From an uncultured Clostridia bacterium (lineage in GTDB: Bacteria > Bacillota > Clostridia > Oscillospirales > Ruminococcaceae), in the NCBI GenBank assembly GCA_947584825.1, contig CANPWR010000002.1, positions 1-39,353 on the forward strand: 39,353 bases of DNA, given 5' to 3'. The notes below the pieces were generated by a model. It did no database searches. It worked only from the letters and a program-made list of their open reading frames with translations, and was not told the origin of the DNA. The stretch's first letter is position 1. Every line of letters starts with the position of its first letter. This document shows positions 9,426-17,672 of the stretch, one piece after another. A program made the position numbers and the translations under genes.

Positions 9426-9454
9426 ATATTAACATATTTCGACAGAGGTGTCAA
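9426..9454 (-). promoter_or_regulatory. Sigma-A-like promoter upstream of the protease leader
   Basis: TTGACA (9449-9454) and TAATAT (9426-9431) are 17 bp apart on the minus strand, beginning only 18 bp after the stop codon of the Gx-transporter gene. Confidence 0.7.
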
Positions 9455-9471
9455 TAGTTTTTGTAAAAATA

Positions 9472-10008
9472 TTATCTTCTTACTGCCAATAGAGCAGTTG
9501 TCACAACACCTATGACTGTACCCGTAACAATTGCAGACAAAAGCAAAATCGGTGCATAGATAGAAATTGCGGGAGTTCCCGTTGCAATAACCGCAACCGC
9601 AAGCTGACCGGCATTGTGAAAAATAGCCCCTAGAACAGAGGTTATCCAAATTTTCTTTTCACCAAAAACATCCATAGTAAAAGCCATTATTATAAATGCC
9701 ATTATTCCTCCAACAATACTGAAACCAAAGCTTAAAATACTTCCCGCAAAAATGCTGGCAAGAATAATTCTCATGACAAGAATAATAAAAGCTTCTCTTT
9801 TTCCCAAAACCACCATTGCAATAAGCGTTACTATGTTTGAAAAACCGACTTTAACTCCCTGGATCGGTATTGGTGGAAAAGCAGCCTCGACTGTAAAAAG
9901 TATAAGTGAAACGGCGGTAAGTATTGCCATAATTGTAATACTTTTTAGTCCAATACGCCATTGATTTTTAGGCGGTTTAAAAGAGCTTTTATTTTTCAAA
10001 TTAATCAC
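9472..10008 (-). CDS. Gx transporter family membrane protein (heptaprenyl diphosphate synthase component I-like; EetB-like)
   Basis: A 178-residue integral membrane protein with about five hydrophobic segments. The stretch GVKVGFSNIVTLIAMVVLGK (51-70) followed by RIILASIFAGSILSFGFSIV (80-99) is characteristic of the Hpre_diP_synt_I / Gx transporter family, which resembles ECF-transporter substrate-binding subunits. The annotation as a prenyl synthase component is historical. Members pair with NusG-domain-II membrane proteins, as here, and with flavin-transferase or quinone genes, including the EetA/EetB pair of Gram-positive extracellular electron transfer loci. The start is a GTG seven bases after AAAGG; a TTG three codons later is the alternative. 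The upstream NusG-II gene is 85 bp away, so the two are probably cotranscribed. The substrate is unknown. Confidence 0.82.
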   Translation of the reverse strand: MINLKNKSSFKPPKNQWRIGLKSITIMAILTAVSLILFTVEAAFPPIPIQGVKVGFSNIVTLIAMVVLGKREAFIILVMRIILASIFAGSILSFGFSIVGGIMAFIIMAFTMDVFGEKKIWITSVLGAIFHNAGQLAVAVIATGTPAISIYAPILLLSAIVTGTVIGVVTTALLAVRR

Positions 10009-10093
10009 TATACCTTTCGTCGATTTTTGAATATATCCATTATCAGTATTCTGCGATAATTTTATATATAAGTTAAAAACCTAAATCATATCA

Positions 10094-10477
10094 TTATGTT
10101 ACAGCATCAATATCTTGTTCTCCGTCTCTAACTCTTATAACCAGACCGTTCGGAACACATACTATCGGAAGAAGACTGCTGTCGATTTCCCCCTGATGAA
10201 CACAAATCTGGTTTTTACAGTCAGATTCCACAACTGAAATTTTACCGTCTTTGATGCGTATAATGTTGTAACTATCTCCGTTTTTAATTGTAAACTTATC
10301 ATCGTTATCCAAACTTACAGTTCTTACAAGCCTGTTTTTTGAATAAATGCTAGCGGTTTTACCAACTGTCTTCGCCGATCTAATTATAAAAATAATAAGA
10401 ACGGATAAAATAGATAATACCAAAAACAGAATTATCCAAAAAGCATTAGATGTTAAAATCTTTTTAGCATTTTTCAT
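10094..10477 (-). CDS. NusG domain II-containing membrane-anchored protein (EetA-like)
   Basis: A 127-residue protein with one N-terminal membrane span (13-32) and an extracytoplasmic NusG_II-type beta domain. The diagnostic segment is DCKNQICVHQGEI (86-98), carrying the paired Cys87 and Cys92 typical of this family; Cys107 is a third. I start at the ATG at 10477, preceded by GTGGTGAT, because the longer frame reaching 10618 has no ribosome-binding site and would lie across the promoter. Family members occur with Gx transporters and FMN-transferase/Rnf-like genes, pointing to extracytoplasmic redox or flavin handling (inference). No ApbE, FMN-binding or quinone gene is adjacent here. Confidence 0.82.
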   Translation of the reverse strand: MKNAKKILTSNAFWIILFLVLSILSVLIIFIIRSAKTVGKTASIYSKNRLVRTVSLDNDDKFTIKNGDSYNIIRIKDGKISVVESDCKNQICVHQGEIDSSLLPIVCVPNGLVIRVRDGEQDIDAVT

Positions 10478-10525
10478 TTCAATCACCACTTTAAATAGTA
10501 AAACAAAATTACCATATCTGAAAAT

Positions 10526-10554
10526 ATAATACACTTTTATTTTACATAGGTCAA
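10526..10554 (-). promoter_or_regulatory. Sigma-A-like promoter of the NusG-II/Gx transporter pair
   Basis: TTGACC (10549-10554) and TATTAT (10526-10531) lie 17 bp apart on the minus strand, 48 bp upstream of the chosen start. The rest of the divergent gap up to murA is AT-rich, with no further gene or hairpin that I could identify. Confidence 0.7.
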
Positions 10555-10780
10555 TAAAGCATAGAAAAATATCTAATAAAATATACAAATTTATTTCAAA
10601 TATACTTGATTTTCTCATAGAAATATGCTAAAATATTGTAGGTATTATTAATTATACTACTACATATTGTGAAATACTGTTAATATAGTAACAAAAAGTG
10701 GCATTTCACTTAATTTTCACTAAAAAACCTAACTTTTTACTTAGCATTTTTGACACTTAGTAGAAATTACAATATTTTCA

Positions 10781-10809
10781 TTGATTTTTATTTTTATAAC
10801 TGATATAAT
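10781..10809 (+). promoter_or_regulatory. Sigma-A-like promoter of murA
   Basis: TTGATT (10781-10786) and TATAAT (10804-10809) are separated by 17 bp, about 73 bp before the chosen murA start. Confidence 0.65.
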
Positions 10810-10882
10810 TGATAAGATGTGTTATGGCAAAGAATAGATAGATAGAGAATCTTTGCAAATAGAACTTAAGGAGCGAATAAAT

Positions 10883-12163
10883 TTGGATAAGTATGTAATA
10901 AAGGGCGGCACACCGCTTAGAGGCGAAGTTGTCGTAAGCGGAGCAAAGAATGCTGCAGTGGCACTTGTTGCTGCAACTATTCTATGTGACGAACCTTGTA
11001 TACTGGAAAACGTCCCTGAAATAAGTGATATATCGATCTGCATAAAGATTTTAAAGGAAATGGGTGCAGACGTTAAAATATTAGGTAAAAACACAGTTAA
11101 ATTTGACACAACACGAATGACGAGTCCTGTTGTTCCGTACGAGTTAGCACGTTCTATGAGAGCGTCGAGTTATTTTCTCGGAACACTTCTCGGAAGATTT
11201 CACGAAGCATATGTGCCTCTTCCAGGAGGATGTGATTTGGGCGACAGACCTATCGATCAGCACTTGAAAGCATTTGCCTGTTTAGGAGCTGATTACGCAA
11301 TTGAAAGCGGAACAGTACATTTAAAAACCAATGCTCTTATCGGAAATCAGATTTACTTTGATTTCATAACAGTTGGTGCAACAATTAATGCGATATTTGC
11401 CGCTGTAAAGACAAGAGGTCTAACAATCATAGAGAATGCAGCTAAAGAACCTCATATTGTTGACCTTGCAAACTTCTTAAACTCAATGGGTGCTGACATA
11501 CGCGGTGCCGGCACTGACGTAATAAAAATTCGCGGCGTTGATTATTTAAAGGGAATAACCTACGCTATAATCCCCGACCAGATTGAAGCAGGAACATATA
11601 TGGTCGCAGCCGCCGCAACAAAAGGTAATGTTCTTATCAAAAATGTTATCCCTAAGCATTTGGAATCAATAACAGCTAAACTACGCAAAGTTGGAGTTAC
11701 CGTTGAAGAATTTGACGAAAGCATTCGTGTATCGGTTGACGGACCTATCATGAAAACCAGCTTAAAAACAATGCCTCATCCGGGATTTCCTACAGATATG
11801 CAGCCGCAGTTTTCAACATTACTTACGCTTGCATACGGAACTAGTATTGTAACGGATGATATTTTTGATAATCGCTTCAGATATGTTGCCGAACTCAGAA
11901 GAATGGGTGCAGATATTTCGGTTGACGGAACTGTAGCAGTCATTCAGGGTGTCGGAAAGCTGACAGGCGCTCCGGTTAAGGCAACTGACCTCAGAGCAGG
12001 TGCTGCACTAGTTATTGCCGGACTTGCCGCTGAGGGTGTCACAGAGATTGACGACATTTATCATATTGAAAGAGGATATGAAGCTATTGATGAAAAGTTC
12101 AGAGCGTTAGGTGCTGACATCAAACGAGTTTATTATCCTGAGCCTATAGTAATGACTAGCTGA
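10883..12163 (+). CDS. murA: UDP-N-acetylglucosamine 1-carboxyvinyltransferase
   Basis: A 426-residue enzyme transferring enolpyruvate from PEP to UDP-GlcNAc, the first committed step of peptidoglycan synthesis in the cytoplasm. It shows Lys22 in SGAKNAAV and the catalytic loop VPLPGGCDLGDRPIDQH with Cys117, the residue attacked by fosfomycin. I choose the TTG at 10883 because AAGGAG lies nine bases upstream and the resulting MDKYVIKGG matches the usual MurA start; another in-frame TTG at 10853 has no ribosome-binding site. Length fits the family. The gene has its own promoter and is followed by a strong terminator before walJ. Firmicutes often carry two MurA paralogues, and this window does not show which one this is. 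Confidence 0.96.
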   Translation: MDKYVIKGGTPLRGEVVVSGAKNAAVALVAATILCDEPCILENVPEISDISICIKILKEMGADVKILGKNTVKFDTTRMTSPVVPYELARSMRASSYFLGTLLGRFHEAYVPLPGGCDLGDRPIDQHLKAFACLGADYAIESGTVHLKTNALIGNQIYFDFITVGATINAIFAAVKTRGLTIIENAAKEPHIVDLANFLNSMGADIRGAGTDVIKIRGVDYLKGITYAIIPDQIEAGTYMVAAAATKGNVLIKNVIPKHLESITAKLRKVGVTVEEFDESIRVSVDGPIMKTSLKTMPHPGFPTDMQPQFSTLLTLAYGTSIVTDDIFDNRFRYVAELRRMGADISVDGTVAVIQGVGKLTGAPVKATDLRAGAALVIAGLAAEGVTEIDDIYHIERGYEAIDEKFRALGADIKRVYYPEPIVMTS

Positions 12164-12176
12164 CTTAACAAAATCC

Positions 12177-12205
12177 AAGGCGACAGTAAAAGTCGCCTTT
12201 TATTT
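12177..12205 (+). terminator. Intrinsic terminator after murA
   Basis: An 8-bp stem, AAGGCGAC (12177-12184) with GTCGCCTT (12192-12199), is followed by a T-rich tail. It lies between murA and walJ, so walJ may depend on readthrough or a promoter not evident in the 30-bp gap. Confidence 0.8.
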
Positions 12206-12236
12206 ATGTTTATTAAAAACCGAAAGGAGCTTTTTA

Positions 12237-13031
12237 ATGGCAAGAATTTATCCCCTATTTTCTTCCAGCAAAGGTAACGCAACCTTTATCGGAAATAAAA
12301 AGAGCGGAATATTAATAGATTCAGGCGTAAGCTGCAAAATGCTTACTCAGGCACTTCTTGATAACGGACTTAGTCCTACTGCAGTTCAGGGGATTTTTAT
12401 AACTCATGAACACTCCGATCACATAAAGGGACTGAAAATTTTCACTAAAAATTATCACACACCAGTTTATGCAGGAGATAAAAATCTTGATTTTTTAATA
12501 TCAGCCGACTATATTTCTCCTAACTCAAGAGTTGAAGAGATAGGCGTGGATGACGATAAACCCGTTGAATGCGGAGGGTATCAGATTTATGCTTTTTCCA
12601 CTCCTCACGACACAAGGCAAAGCAACGGATACAGAATAAACACCCCAGACAATAAAACAATTACGATCTGTACTGATTTAGGCGAGGTCACTGAAAATGT
12701 ACATAAAAATGTCTGCGGCTCCGATCTTGTTCTTTTTGAAGCTAACTATGATGAGCTTATGCTTAAAAACGGAAGTTATCCGTATATGCTAAAAAAGAGA
12801 ATTGCATCAAATCACGGACACTTGTCAAACGACGCAAGCGGAGCAGAAATTGAAAACCTGCTAAACACCGGAACAACACGAATAATTTTAGGACATCTCA
12901 GTCAACAGAACAACACTCCTGTTAAAGCCAGAGAAACTATAGAAAATCGGCTATCCGGGTTCAAATCCGGAGTAGACTACATACTTAAAGTAGCACCAGT
13001 TTTCAATGAAGGCGAGGTTGTTACGCTATGA
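12237..13031 (+). CDS. walJ: MBL-fold metallohydrolase, WalJ/YycJ family
   Basis: A 264-residue cytoplasmic metallo-beta-lactamase-fold protein. The metal-binding motif is THEHSDHIKG (from residue 56), with further ligands likely in STPHDTRQ, CTDLGE and GHLSQQNN. The opening RIYPLFSSSKGNATFIG matches YycJ/WalJ proteins, which are linked to the WalRK cell-wall regulon and proposed to act as 5'-to-3' exonucleases in mismatch repair. The next gene, rlmH, overlaps by four bases (ATGA), the order also seen around the yyc locus of Bacillus. AAAGGAG lies nine bases before the ATG. Which of the proposed roles applies here cannot be read from the sequence. Confidence 0.92.
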   Translation: MARIYPLFSSSKGNATFIGNKKSGILIDSGVSCKMLTQALLDNGLSPTAVQGIFITHEHSDHIKGLKIFTKNYHTPVYAGDKNLDFLISADYISPNSRVEEIGVDDDKPVECGGYQIYAFSTPHDTRQSNGYRINTPDNKTITICTDLGEVTENVHKNVCGSDLVLFEANYDELMLKNGSYPYMLKKRIASNHGHLSNDASGAEIENLLNTGTTRIILGHLSQQNNTPVKARETIENRLSGFKSGVDYILKVAPVFNEGEVVTL

Positions 13032-13513
13032 TGAGCATTAATATTATTGCCGTAGGAAAGCTTAAAGAAGAATATCTGCGAAATGCGTCATCTGAATATT
13101 CAAAAAGGCTGTCAGGCTTTTGTAGACTTAATATTACAGAACTTCCGGAGAGCCGGCTCTCTGACAATCCGAGTGAAAAGGAAATTCAAATTGCCCTTTC
13201 AAACGAAGCAAGACTAATAGAGGAACAAATTAATAAAAAACCGGCACTGAACATAGCTATGTGTATAGAGGGAAAACAGCTTTCAAGCGAGGAATTATCA
13301 CGAAAAATAGTTGACGCAGGTATAAACGGAAAAAGTACAATAAATTTCATTATAGGCTCAAGCTTTGGCATATCCCCGAAGATAAAGTCAAAAGCAGATT
13401 TTAAGCTGTCGATGTCTAGAATGACTTTTCCCCATCAGCTTGCAAGAATACTTCTGCTTGAACAAATTTATAGGTCATTTCAGATTTCCGGCGGAGGTAA
13501 ATATCACAAATAG
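13028..13513 (+). CDS. rlmH: 23S rRNA (pseudouridine1915-N3)-methyltransferase
   Basis: A 161-residue SPOUT-class methyltransferase that modifies pseudouridine 1915 in helix 69 of 23S rRNA. The start INIIAVGKLKEEYL and the SAM-binding knot INFIIGSSFGISP are typical, as is the C-terminal RMTFPHQLARILLLEQIYR. The end is the family's conserved KYHK. It overlaps walJ by four bases and is probably translated by coupling; the GAAGGCGAGG upstream could serve either of two consecutive ATG codons (13028 or 13031). Confidence 0.96.
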   Translation: MMSINIIAVGKLKEEYLRNASSEYSKRLSGFCRLNITELPESRLSDNPSEKEIQIALSNEARLIEEQINKKPALNIAMCIEGKQLSSEELSRKIVDAGINGKSTINFIIGSSFGISPKIKSKADFKLSMSRMTFPHQLARILLLEQIYRSFQISGGGKYHK

Positions 13514-13547
13514 AAAGACTATCCGAATTAATTTTCAGATAGTCTTT
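13514..13547. terminator. Bidirectional terminator between rlmH and the PrsA-like lipoprotein gene
   Basis: A perfect 10-bp stem, AAAGACTATC (13514-13523) with GATAGTCTTT (13538-13547), has a T-tract on the plus side and the complementary run on the minus side, serving the convergent genes. Confidence 0.85.
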
Positions 13548-13571
13548 TTATTTGTTTATAATTATTAATCG

Positions 13572-15044
13572 TTACTGTGAATTTTGACCTGCTGTATACT
13601 CGTTATGAATTTCTTCAATTTTTGATGGAGTGTACTTCTTAAATGCTTTATCATTCTTTTTTATTTTGAAGTTTTTCTGCCAACTCTTTATAAGCTCATC
13701 ATACTCATCGTACTTCATCTCTGTAAGAATATTCTCATAATTGTCGCCATCGACTAAATAGTCGCTTCTCTCTGTAGGATCGTACTTAACTATTACATAG
13801 TAGTTATTATCGTCCTTATAAAGAACAGGCTTGTTGAACTTTTTAATGCTATTTTTTATATACTTTGACAGATCGCTGGCAGATTCTTCTTCAATCATAC
13901 TCAGCATATTTTCATTTGTATTGAATTTAGCAAATAAAGATGTTTCAGCAGTAATTGCCTGCTCAAAATCAAATACACTTGTTAAGCTTGAATCAGAATA
14001 CCAATTATCAAATGTATAGAAATCTCTTACCGGATCCTCAGGTCTTACTGCCTTTTCACCGCTGTTGATTATCTGTGGCTTTTGAGGCGTATCCTCTCCG
14101 TATTCTTCACCGTTCTGATTGTAAAAATGAACGTGAATTTCCTTTGGCTCGTCTACAGCACTCGTTGTTGTTTGCTGAGCTTCGCTTGAATCCATACTGC
14201 CCTCTGCAACAGTTGTTGTTTCGGTTGTTGCAGTGGTAGCAGTGGTAGCAGCGGTTGTAGGCTCCTGAGTTTCAGCGTTGTATTGAGAAATAACCTGATC
14301 GAAATTATCGTTTTTCTCAGCCAATTTTAAATATTTATCGGCAATTGACTTAGCTTGCTTGTCGGCTTTCTTTGAAGCTTTTGTCTGCTCCTCTGGAGAC
14401 TGAGTTGTAGTAGCTTCATTTGAAGTCGAAGTGCTTGCAGCAGTTGTAGCCTCAGTTGTTCTCGGAATAGAAATCATCTTATATCTTACATAATTGTCTT
14501 TAAGATAATTTTTAATGTCGTCATTAGAAACTGCCTTTTCTCCGCCTAATCCATAATAATGATAGAATATAAGCTGCTTTTGCTTTTCAGCCGTGAAATA
14601 CTTAGTTACAGAATCCTTAGATATACCCTGCTCTGACAAATATTCCTCTGTCATACTCTCCATATAATTTTTTACGGCAGAGTTAATTTCTTCGTTATCT
14701 TTTGCCGAGAACTCAAGTCCTAGTTTTTCAAACTGCTTGTCCACAGCAACTAGATCAAGAGTCTGCTCATAAGCATAATCAGGTAAATAATCCCCTAGCT
14801 TAACCTTTTTTCCCTCATCATTTTCAATTTCCTGACCCAAATAGTTTGCTGAAGTAGCTGCTCCTGAACCGCTAAGTGAATATGTTTGCTCAGTATATTC
14901 AGAAAGCATATAATTAATATAAATTCCTGCATTGACTTCAACACCGTCAACAGTCATAATTTTGCTCATATCTGAACATCCAGCCATTGAAACAGCCATT
15001 ATTGATGCAACTGAAAAAGCTGCAATTTTCCTTAATTTAGACAT
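13572..15044 (-). CDS. PrsA/SurA-like lipoprotein with inserted InlB-type repeat
   Basis: A 490-residue predicted lipoprotein (lipobox ending AGC, Cys23). The N-terminal part (about 28-190) resembles the SurA/PrsA chaperone N-domain: a short strand with VDGVEVNAG, then helices including the EQGISKDSVTKYFTAEKQKQ region typical of foldases. A Thr/Ala/Glu-rich segment (about 196-300) contains several runs of TTA/TTT. Residues about 304-375 form an InlB B-repeat/Flg_new-like module (HVHFYNQNGEEYGE ... DNWYSDSSLTSVFDF). The C-terminal part (about 376-490) returns to foldase-like sequence, including YVIVKYDPTERSD. A standard parvulin domain is therefore absent or highly diverged. AGGGGG precedes the ATG. 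It probably assists folding of exported proteins, but isomerase activity is doubtful. Confidence 0.75.
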   Translation of the reverse strand: MSKLRKIAAFSVASIMAVSMAGCSDMSKIMTVDGVEVNAGIYINYMLSEYTEQTYSLSGSGAATSANYLGQEIENDEGKKVKLGDYLPDYAYEQTLDLVAVDKQFEKLGLEFSAKDNEEINSAVKNYMESMTEEYLSEQGISKDSVTKYFTAEKQKQLIFYHYYGLGGEKAVSNDDIKNYLKDNYVRYKMISIPRTTEATTAASTSTSNEATTTQSPEEQTKASKKADKQAKSIADKYLKLAEKNDNFDQVISQYNAETQEPTTAATTATTATTETTTVAEGSMDSSEAQQTTTSAVDEPKEIHVHFYNQNGEEYGEDTPQKPQIINSGEKAVRPEDPVRDFYTFDNWYSDSSLTSVFDFEQAITAETSLFAKFNTNENMLSMIEEESASDLSKYIKNSIKKFNKPVLYKDDNNYYVIVKYDPTERSDYLVDGDNYENILTEMKYDEYDELIKSWQKNFKIKKNDKAFKKYTPSKIEEIHNEYTAGQNSQ

Positions 15045-15193
15045 TACTTTGCCCCCTGTTTATAAATAATTATGTAAATAATAAACCGTTCAAAAAGGGT
15101 TTTCCGCCGATGAAAACGACCTATACCCCCAGTTTAACTTGAATGGAATCCGCTTAAAATACAAACGGTAAATTTAACAACGATAGTATTATA
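15045..15193 (-). promoter_or_regulatory. 5' leader of the PrsA-like lipoprotein gene
   Basis: Transcription from the promoter at 15188-15216 gives a leader of about 135 bases. It contains potential pairings, such as ACCGTT near the 5' end with AACGGT near the 3' end, and a GGTTTTCC/GAAAAC pairing inside. No known riboswitch was recognised, and the remaining bases to the cyclophilin gene are plain AT-rich spacer. Confidence 0.3.
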
Positions 15194-15216
15194 AACGATT
15201 TTTCAAATAAAGTCAA
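15188..15216 (-). promoter_or_regulatory. Sigma-A promoter of the PrsA-like lipoprotein gene
   Basis: TTGACT (15211-15216) and TATAAT (15188-15193) are 17 bp apart on the minus strand. Confidence 0.75.
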
Positions 15217-15282
15217 GTGTTTGCATTTACATATTATGTAGAATGTTTATATTAAGCAAATACTATCATTGTTTTGATAACT

Positions 15283-16203
15283 TCAAACCAGTATATCATT
15301 TTCAGAAGTATTCTCCTTCACCTCTTTTGCTTCAGAAACACTTTTGTCAACAGGCCCTTCGGCGTTTGACTTTATTTCACCCCATGTAGTAAGATAAACC
15401 TTTGTGAACTTTATATCGTCAAGCGGCTGATAATCGTCGTCGTCAATGTCCTTTACCTCTGCGCTTAGAATTTTATTATATGTTTCCCAGCCATCGCAGA
15501 CTTGTCCGAAAATCGTATACTGCTGTGACGCTTCAGGAACTCCGCCATAGCTGCAAAGCTTATCAGAGAGCTCATTATATACACTCTCCAATGAAGAGTC
15601 AACATTTTCACTGTTCTTCACTTCATCCTTCTTTTTATCGCTTGTTATAGAATTTCCAAAGAACATCACACTGCTGCCTGCAACATTTTTCTTCCAAAAC
15701 AACAAGCCGTCAGTGCCGACAAACGAACCAAGCGCACCCTTGAATGTCCACATATTCGGACTTATTTCCGCATCAATAGTTTCGGTATTCGTATTATCAG
15801 TCGTCTCGCCGTTAGCAGTTTTAGCTCCTCCTGTAAAATACAGATGGTCTCCTTTGTTATCCTTTTCATTACCTGAAACTACCCCGAACACATAAGTATC
15901 GTTATAGTATCCGTTCTCAACTAACTTTTTATAATACTTAACATAATTCGGTGCCTCATCCTCAAACAGCACGGCCTTGAAAGTACCCAGAGTTGTCTCA
16001 TAAACTACGACGTCTAGGTCATCTGAATAATCCTCATACTGCACAAACCTTACATTTTCATACTTATTATCGTCGCTTTTGTTAAAAGTAAGAAATATCA
16101 ATAAAGCCACTAAAAAAACTATGGCAATTAAAGAAAACTTAAAGTATTTTACAAATGCAGGACTATGCATAGGATTTGCTTTTTTACCGCCATGATCTGA
16201 CAT
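15283..16203 (-). CDS. Membrane-anchored cyclophilin-like protein, probably without isomerase activity
   Basis: A 306-residue protein with a short cytoplasmic N-terminus, one membrane span (about 22-41) and a large outer domain of cyclophilin type. Family landmarks are VVYETTLGTFKAVLFEDEAPNY (first strands and helix), the YTIFGQVCDGWETYNKI segment, and the closing VYLTTWGE. The segment equivalent to the FHR motif reads YVFGVVSGN, so the catalytic arginine is missing. The domain also carries an insertion with many charged residues (about 200-225). It follows cysS after 47 bp and may be read from the cysteine T-box operon. The likely role is protein binding or folding at the membrane surface, with low or no prolyl isomerase activity (inference). 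Confidence 0.8.
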   Translation of the reverse strand: MSDHGGKKANPMHSPAFVKYFKFSLIAIVFLVALLIFLTFNKSDDNKYENVRFVQYEDYSDDLDVVVYETTLGTFKAVLFEDEAPNYVKYYKKLVENGYYNDTYVFGVVSGNEKDNKGDHLYFTGGAKTANGETTDNTNTETIDAEISPNMWTFKGALGSFVGTDGLLFWKKNVAGSSVMFFGNSITSDKKKDEVKNSENVDSSLESVYNELSDKLCSYGGVPEASQQYTIFGQVCDGWETYNKILSAEVKDIDDDDYQPLDDIKFTKVYLTTWGEIKSNAEGPVDKSVSEAKEVKENTSENDILV

Positions 16204-16250
16204 TTTACACCATTCCTTCTTTTGAAAAATCTATCAACGTCACCGTTAAT

Positions 16251-17645
16251 TTACTTTTTCTTAATAGTTGTTCCCTGTCTGGTTTCTTCAATAATATATC
16301 CTAGCTCGGATATTCTATCTCTTAACGCGTCTGCCTTGGCAAAATCCTTAACTTTTCTTGCCTCCTGCCTTTCCGAAGCAAGCTTTTGAATCTCCTCCGG
16401 TATTTTATTCTCTTTATCTCTGTTGTAGCAAATACCCAAAACGCCGGTAAGCTCGTCAAAAATATCAGCGCAGGCTTTAAGCTCTTCTTTCGACGCCTTA
16501 CCACTTACAATGAGTGTATTGATTTCACGAACAAGCTCAAACACTGCGGAAAGCGCATCAGCAGTATTCAGATCGTCTGAAAGAGCGTCAATAAACTGTA
16601 TCTTTCTGTTGTCCAAAAAGGCTTTGACTTCTTCGCTCAGAACACCGTCAGGTGCTGAATCAACTGCCCTGTCAATACTGCTTCTGCAGTTATATAATCG
16701 CTCTAAAGATGCCTTGCAAGCTTCAAGTAAATCTACAGAGTAGTTGATAGGCGATCTGTAATGTGCCTGAATCATCAAATATCTTATAGCCTCATAACCG
16801 TACTTTTCTGCTACATCTCTTGTAGTAAAAAAGTTTCCTGCTGACTTTGACATTTTTTTGTTATCAATATTAATATGACCATTGTGCATCCAATAATGAG
16901 CAAGAGGTTCACCGGTTGCAGCCTCCGACTGGGCTATTTCATTCTCGTGGTGAGGGAAAATAAGATCAACTCCTCCGCCATGAATATCTATTGTTTCACC
17001 GATATAATACTTACTCATTGCTGAACACTCAATGTGCCAGCCCGGTCTGCCCTTTCCCCAAGGAGATTCCCAGAAGGGTTCTCCCTCCTTTGCCGCTTTC
17101 CACAAAGCAAAGTCAAGAGGATCCTCCTTAATATCGTTCACGTCAATTCTCGCCCCCGACATAAGGTCGTCAATCGACTGATTAATAAGCTTTCCGTAGC
17201 CCTTGAATTTTCTTGTTCTGAAATAAACATCTCCCTCAGCCTGATAAGCATATCCCTTGTCCACAAGAGTTTTTATAAGGTCGATTATAATATCCATACT
17301 TTCAGTAACCTTAGGCGATATATCTGCCTCAAGAGCATTAAGACCGCGAAGGTCGGTGAGATATTCCTTGATATACTTTTCGGAAATCTCACTTGCCTCG
17401 ACGCCCTCTTCGTTTGCTCTTTTAATGATTTTATCATCAACATCAGTAAAGTTCTGAACGAATTTAACTTCATATCCGATATATTTCAAAAATCTCCTCA
17501 AGACGTCAAAAACACAAATCGGACGTGCGTTTCCTATATGAATATAGTTATATACAGTCGGTCCGCAAACATAAATGCCTACCTTGCCCTCATTAATGGG
17601 TTTAAACTCTTCCTTTTTTTTCGTTAGAGTATTATATATTTTCAT
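16251..17645 (-). CDS. cysS: Cysteinyl-tRNA synthetase
   Basis: A 464-residue class I synthetase charging tRNA-Cys. The HIGH signature appears as HIGN (36-39) within YVCGPTVYNYIHIGNARP, and KMSKS is at 264-268. The zinc ligands are Cys27, Cys207 (GWHIECSAMS), His232 and Glu236 (PHHENEIAQ). Length and the C-terminal helical anticodon region (YIIEETRQGTTIKKK end) fit the family. AAGAGG precedes the ATG. It lies 27 bp after cysE and should be controlled by the same tRNA-Cys-sensing T-box, matching cysteine synthesis and charging. Confidence 0.98.
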   Translation of the reverse strand: MKIYNTLTKKKEEFKPINEGKVGIYVCGPTVYNYIHIGNARPICVFDVLRRFLKYIGYEVKFVQNFTDVDDKIIKRANEEGVEASEISEKYIKEYLTDLRGLNALEADISPKVTESMDIIIDLIKTLVDKGYAYQAEGDVYFRTRKFKGYGKLINQSIDDLMSGARIDVNDIKEDPLDFALWKAAKEGEPFWESPWGKGRPGWHIECSAMSKYYIGETIDIHGGGVDLIFPHHENEIAQSEAATGEPLAHYWMHNGHINIDNKKMSKSAGNFFTTRDVAEKYGYEAIRYLMIQAHYRSPINYSVDLLEACKASLERLYNCRSSIDRAVDSAPDGVLSEEVKAFLDNRKIQFIDALSDDLNTADALSAVFELVREINTLIVSGKASKEELKACADIFDELTGVLGICYNRDKENKIPEEIQKLASERQEARKVKDFAKADALRDRISELGYIIEETRQGTTIKKK

Positions 17646-17672
17646 AAGTATTTACCTCTTAAAATTATATAA

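Noticed and set aside
10478-10618. N-terminal extension of the NusG-II gene
   Set aside because: It would pass through the -10/-35 promoter, has no ribosome-binding site, and the internal ATG at 10477 gives the usual family start.
10853-10882. Longer murA start
   Set aside because: The upstream TTG lacks a ribosome-binding site, and the extension would include the AAGGAG that serves the TTG at 10883.
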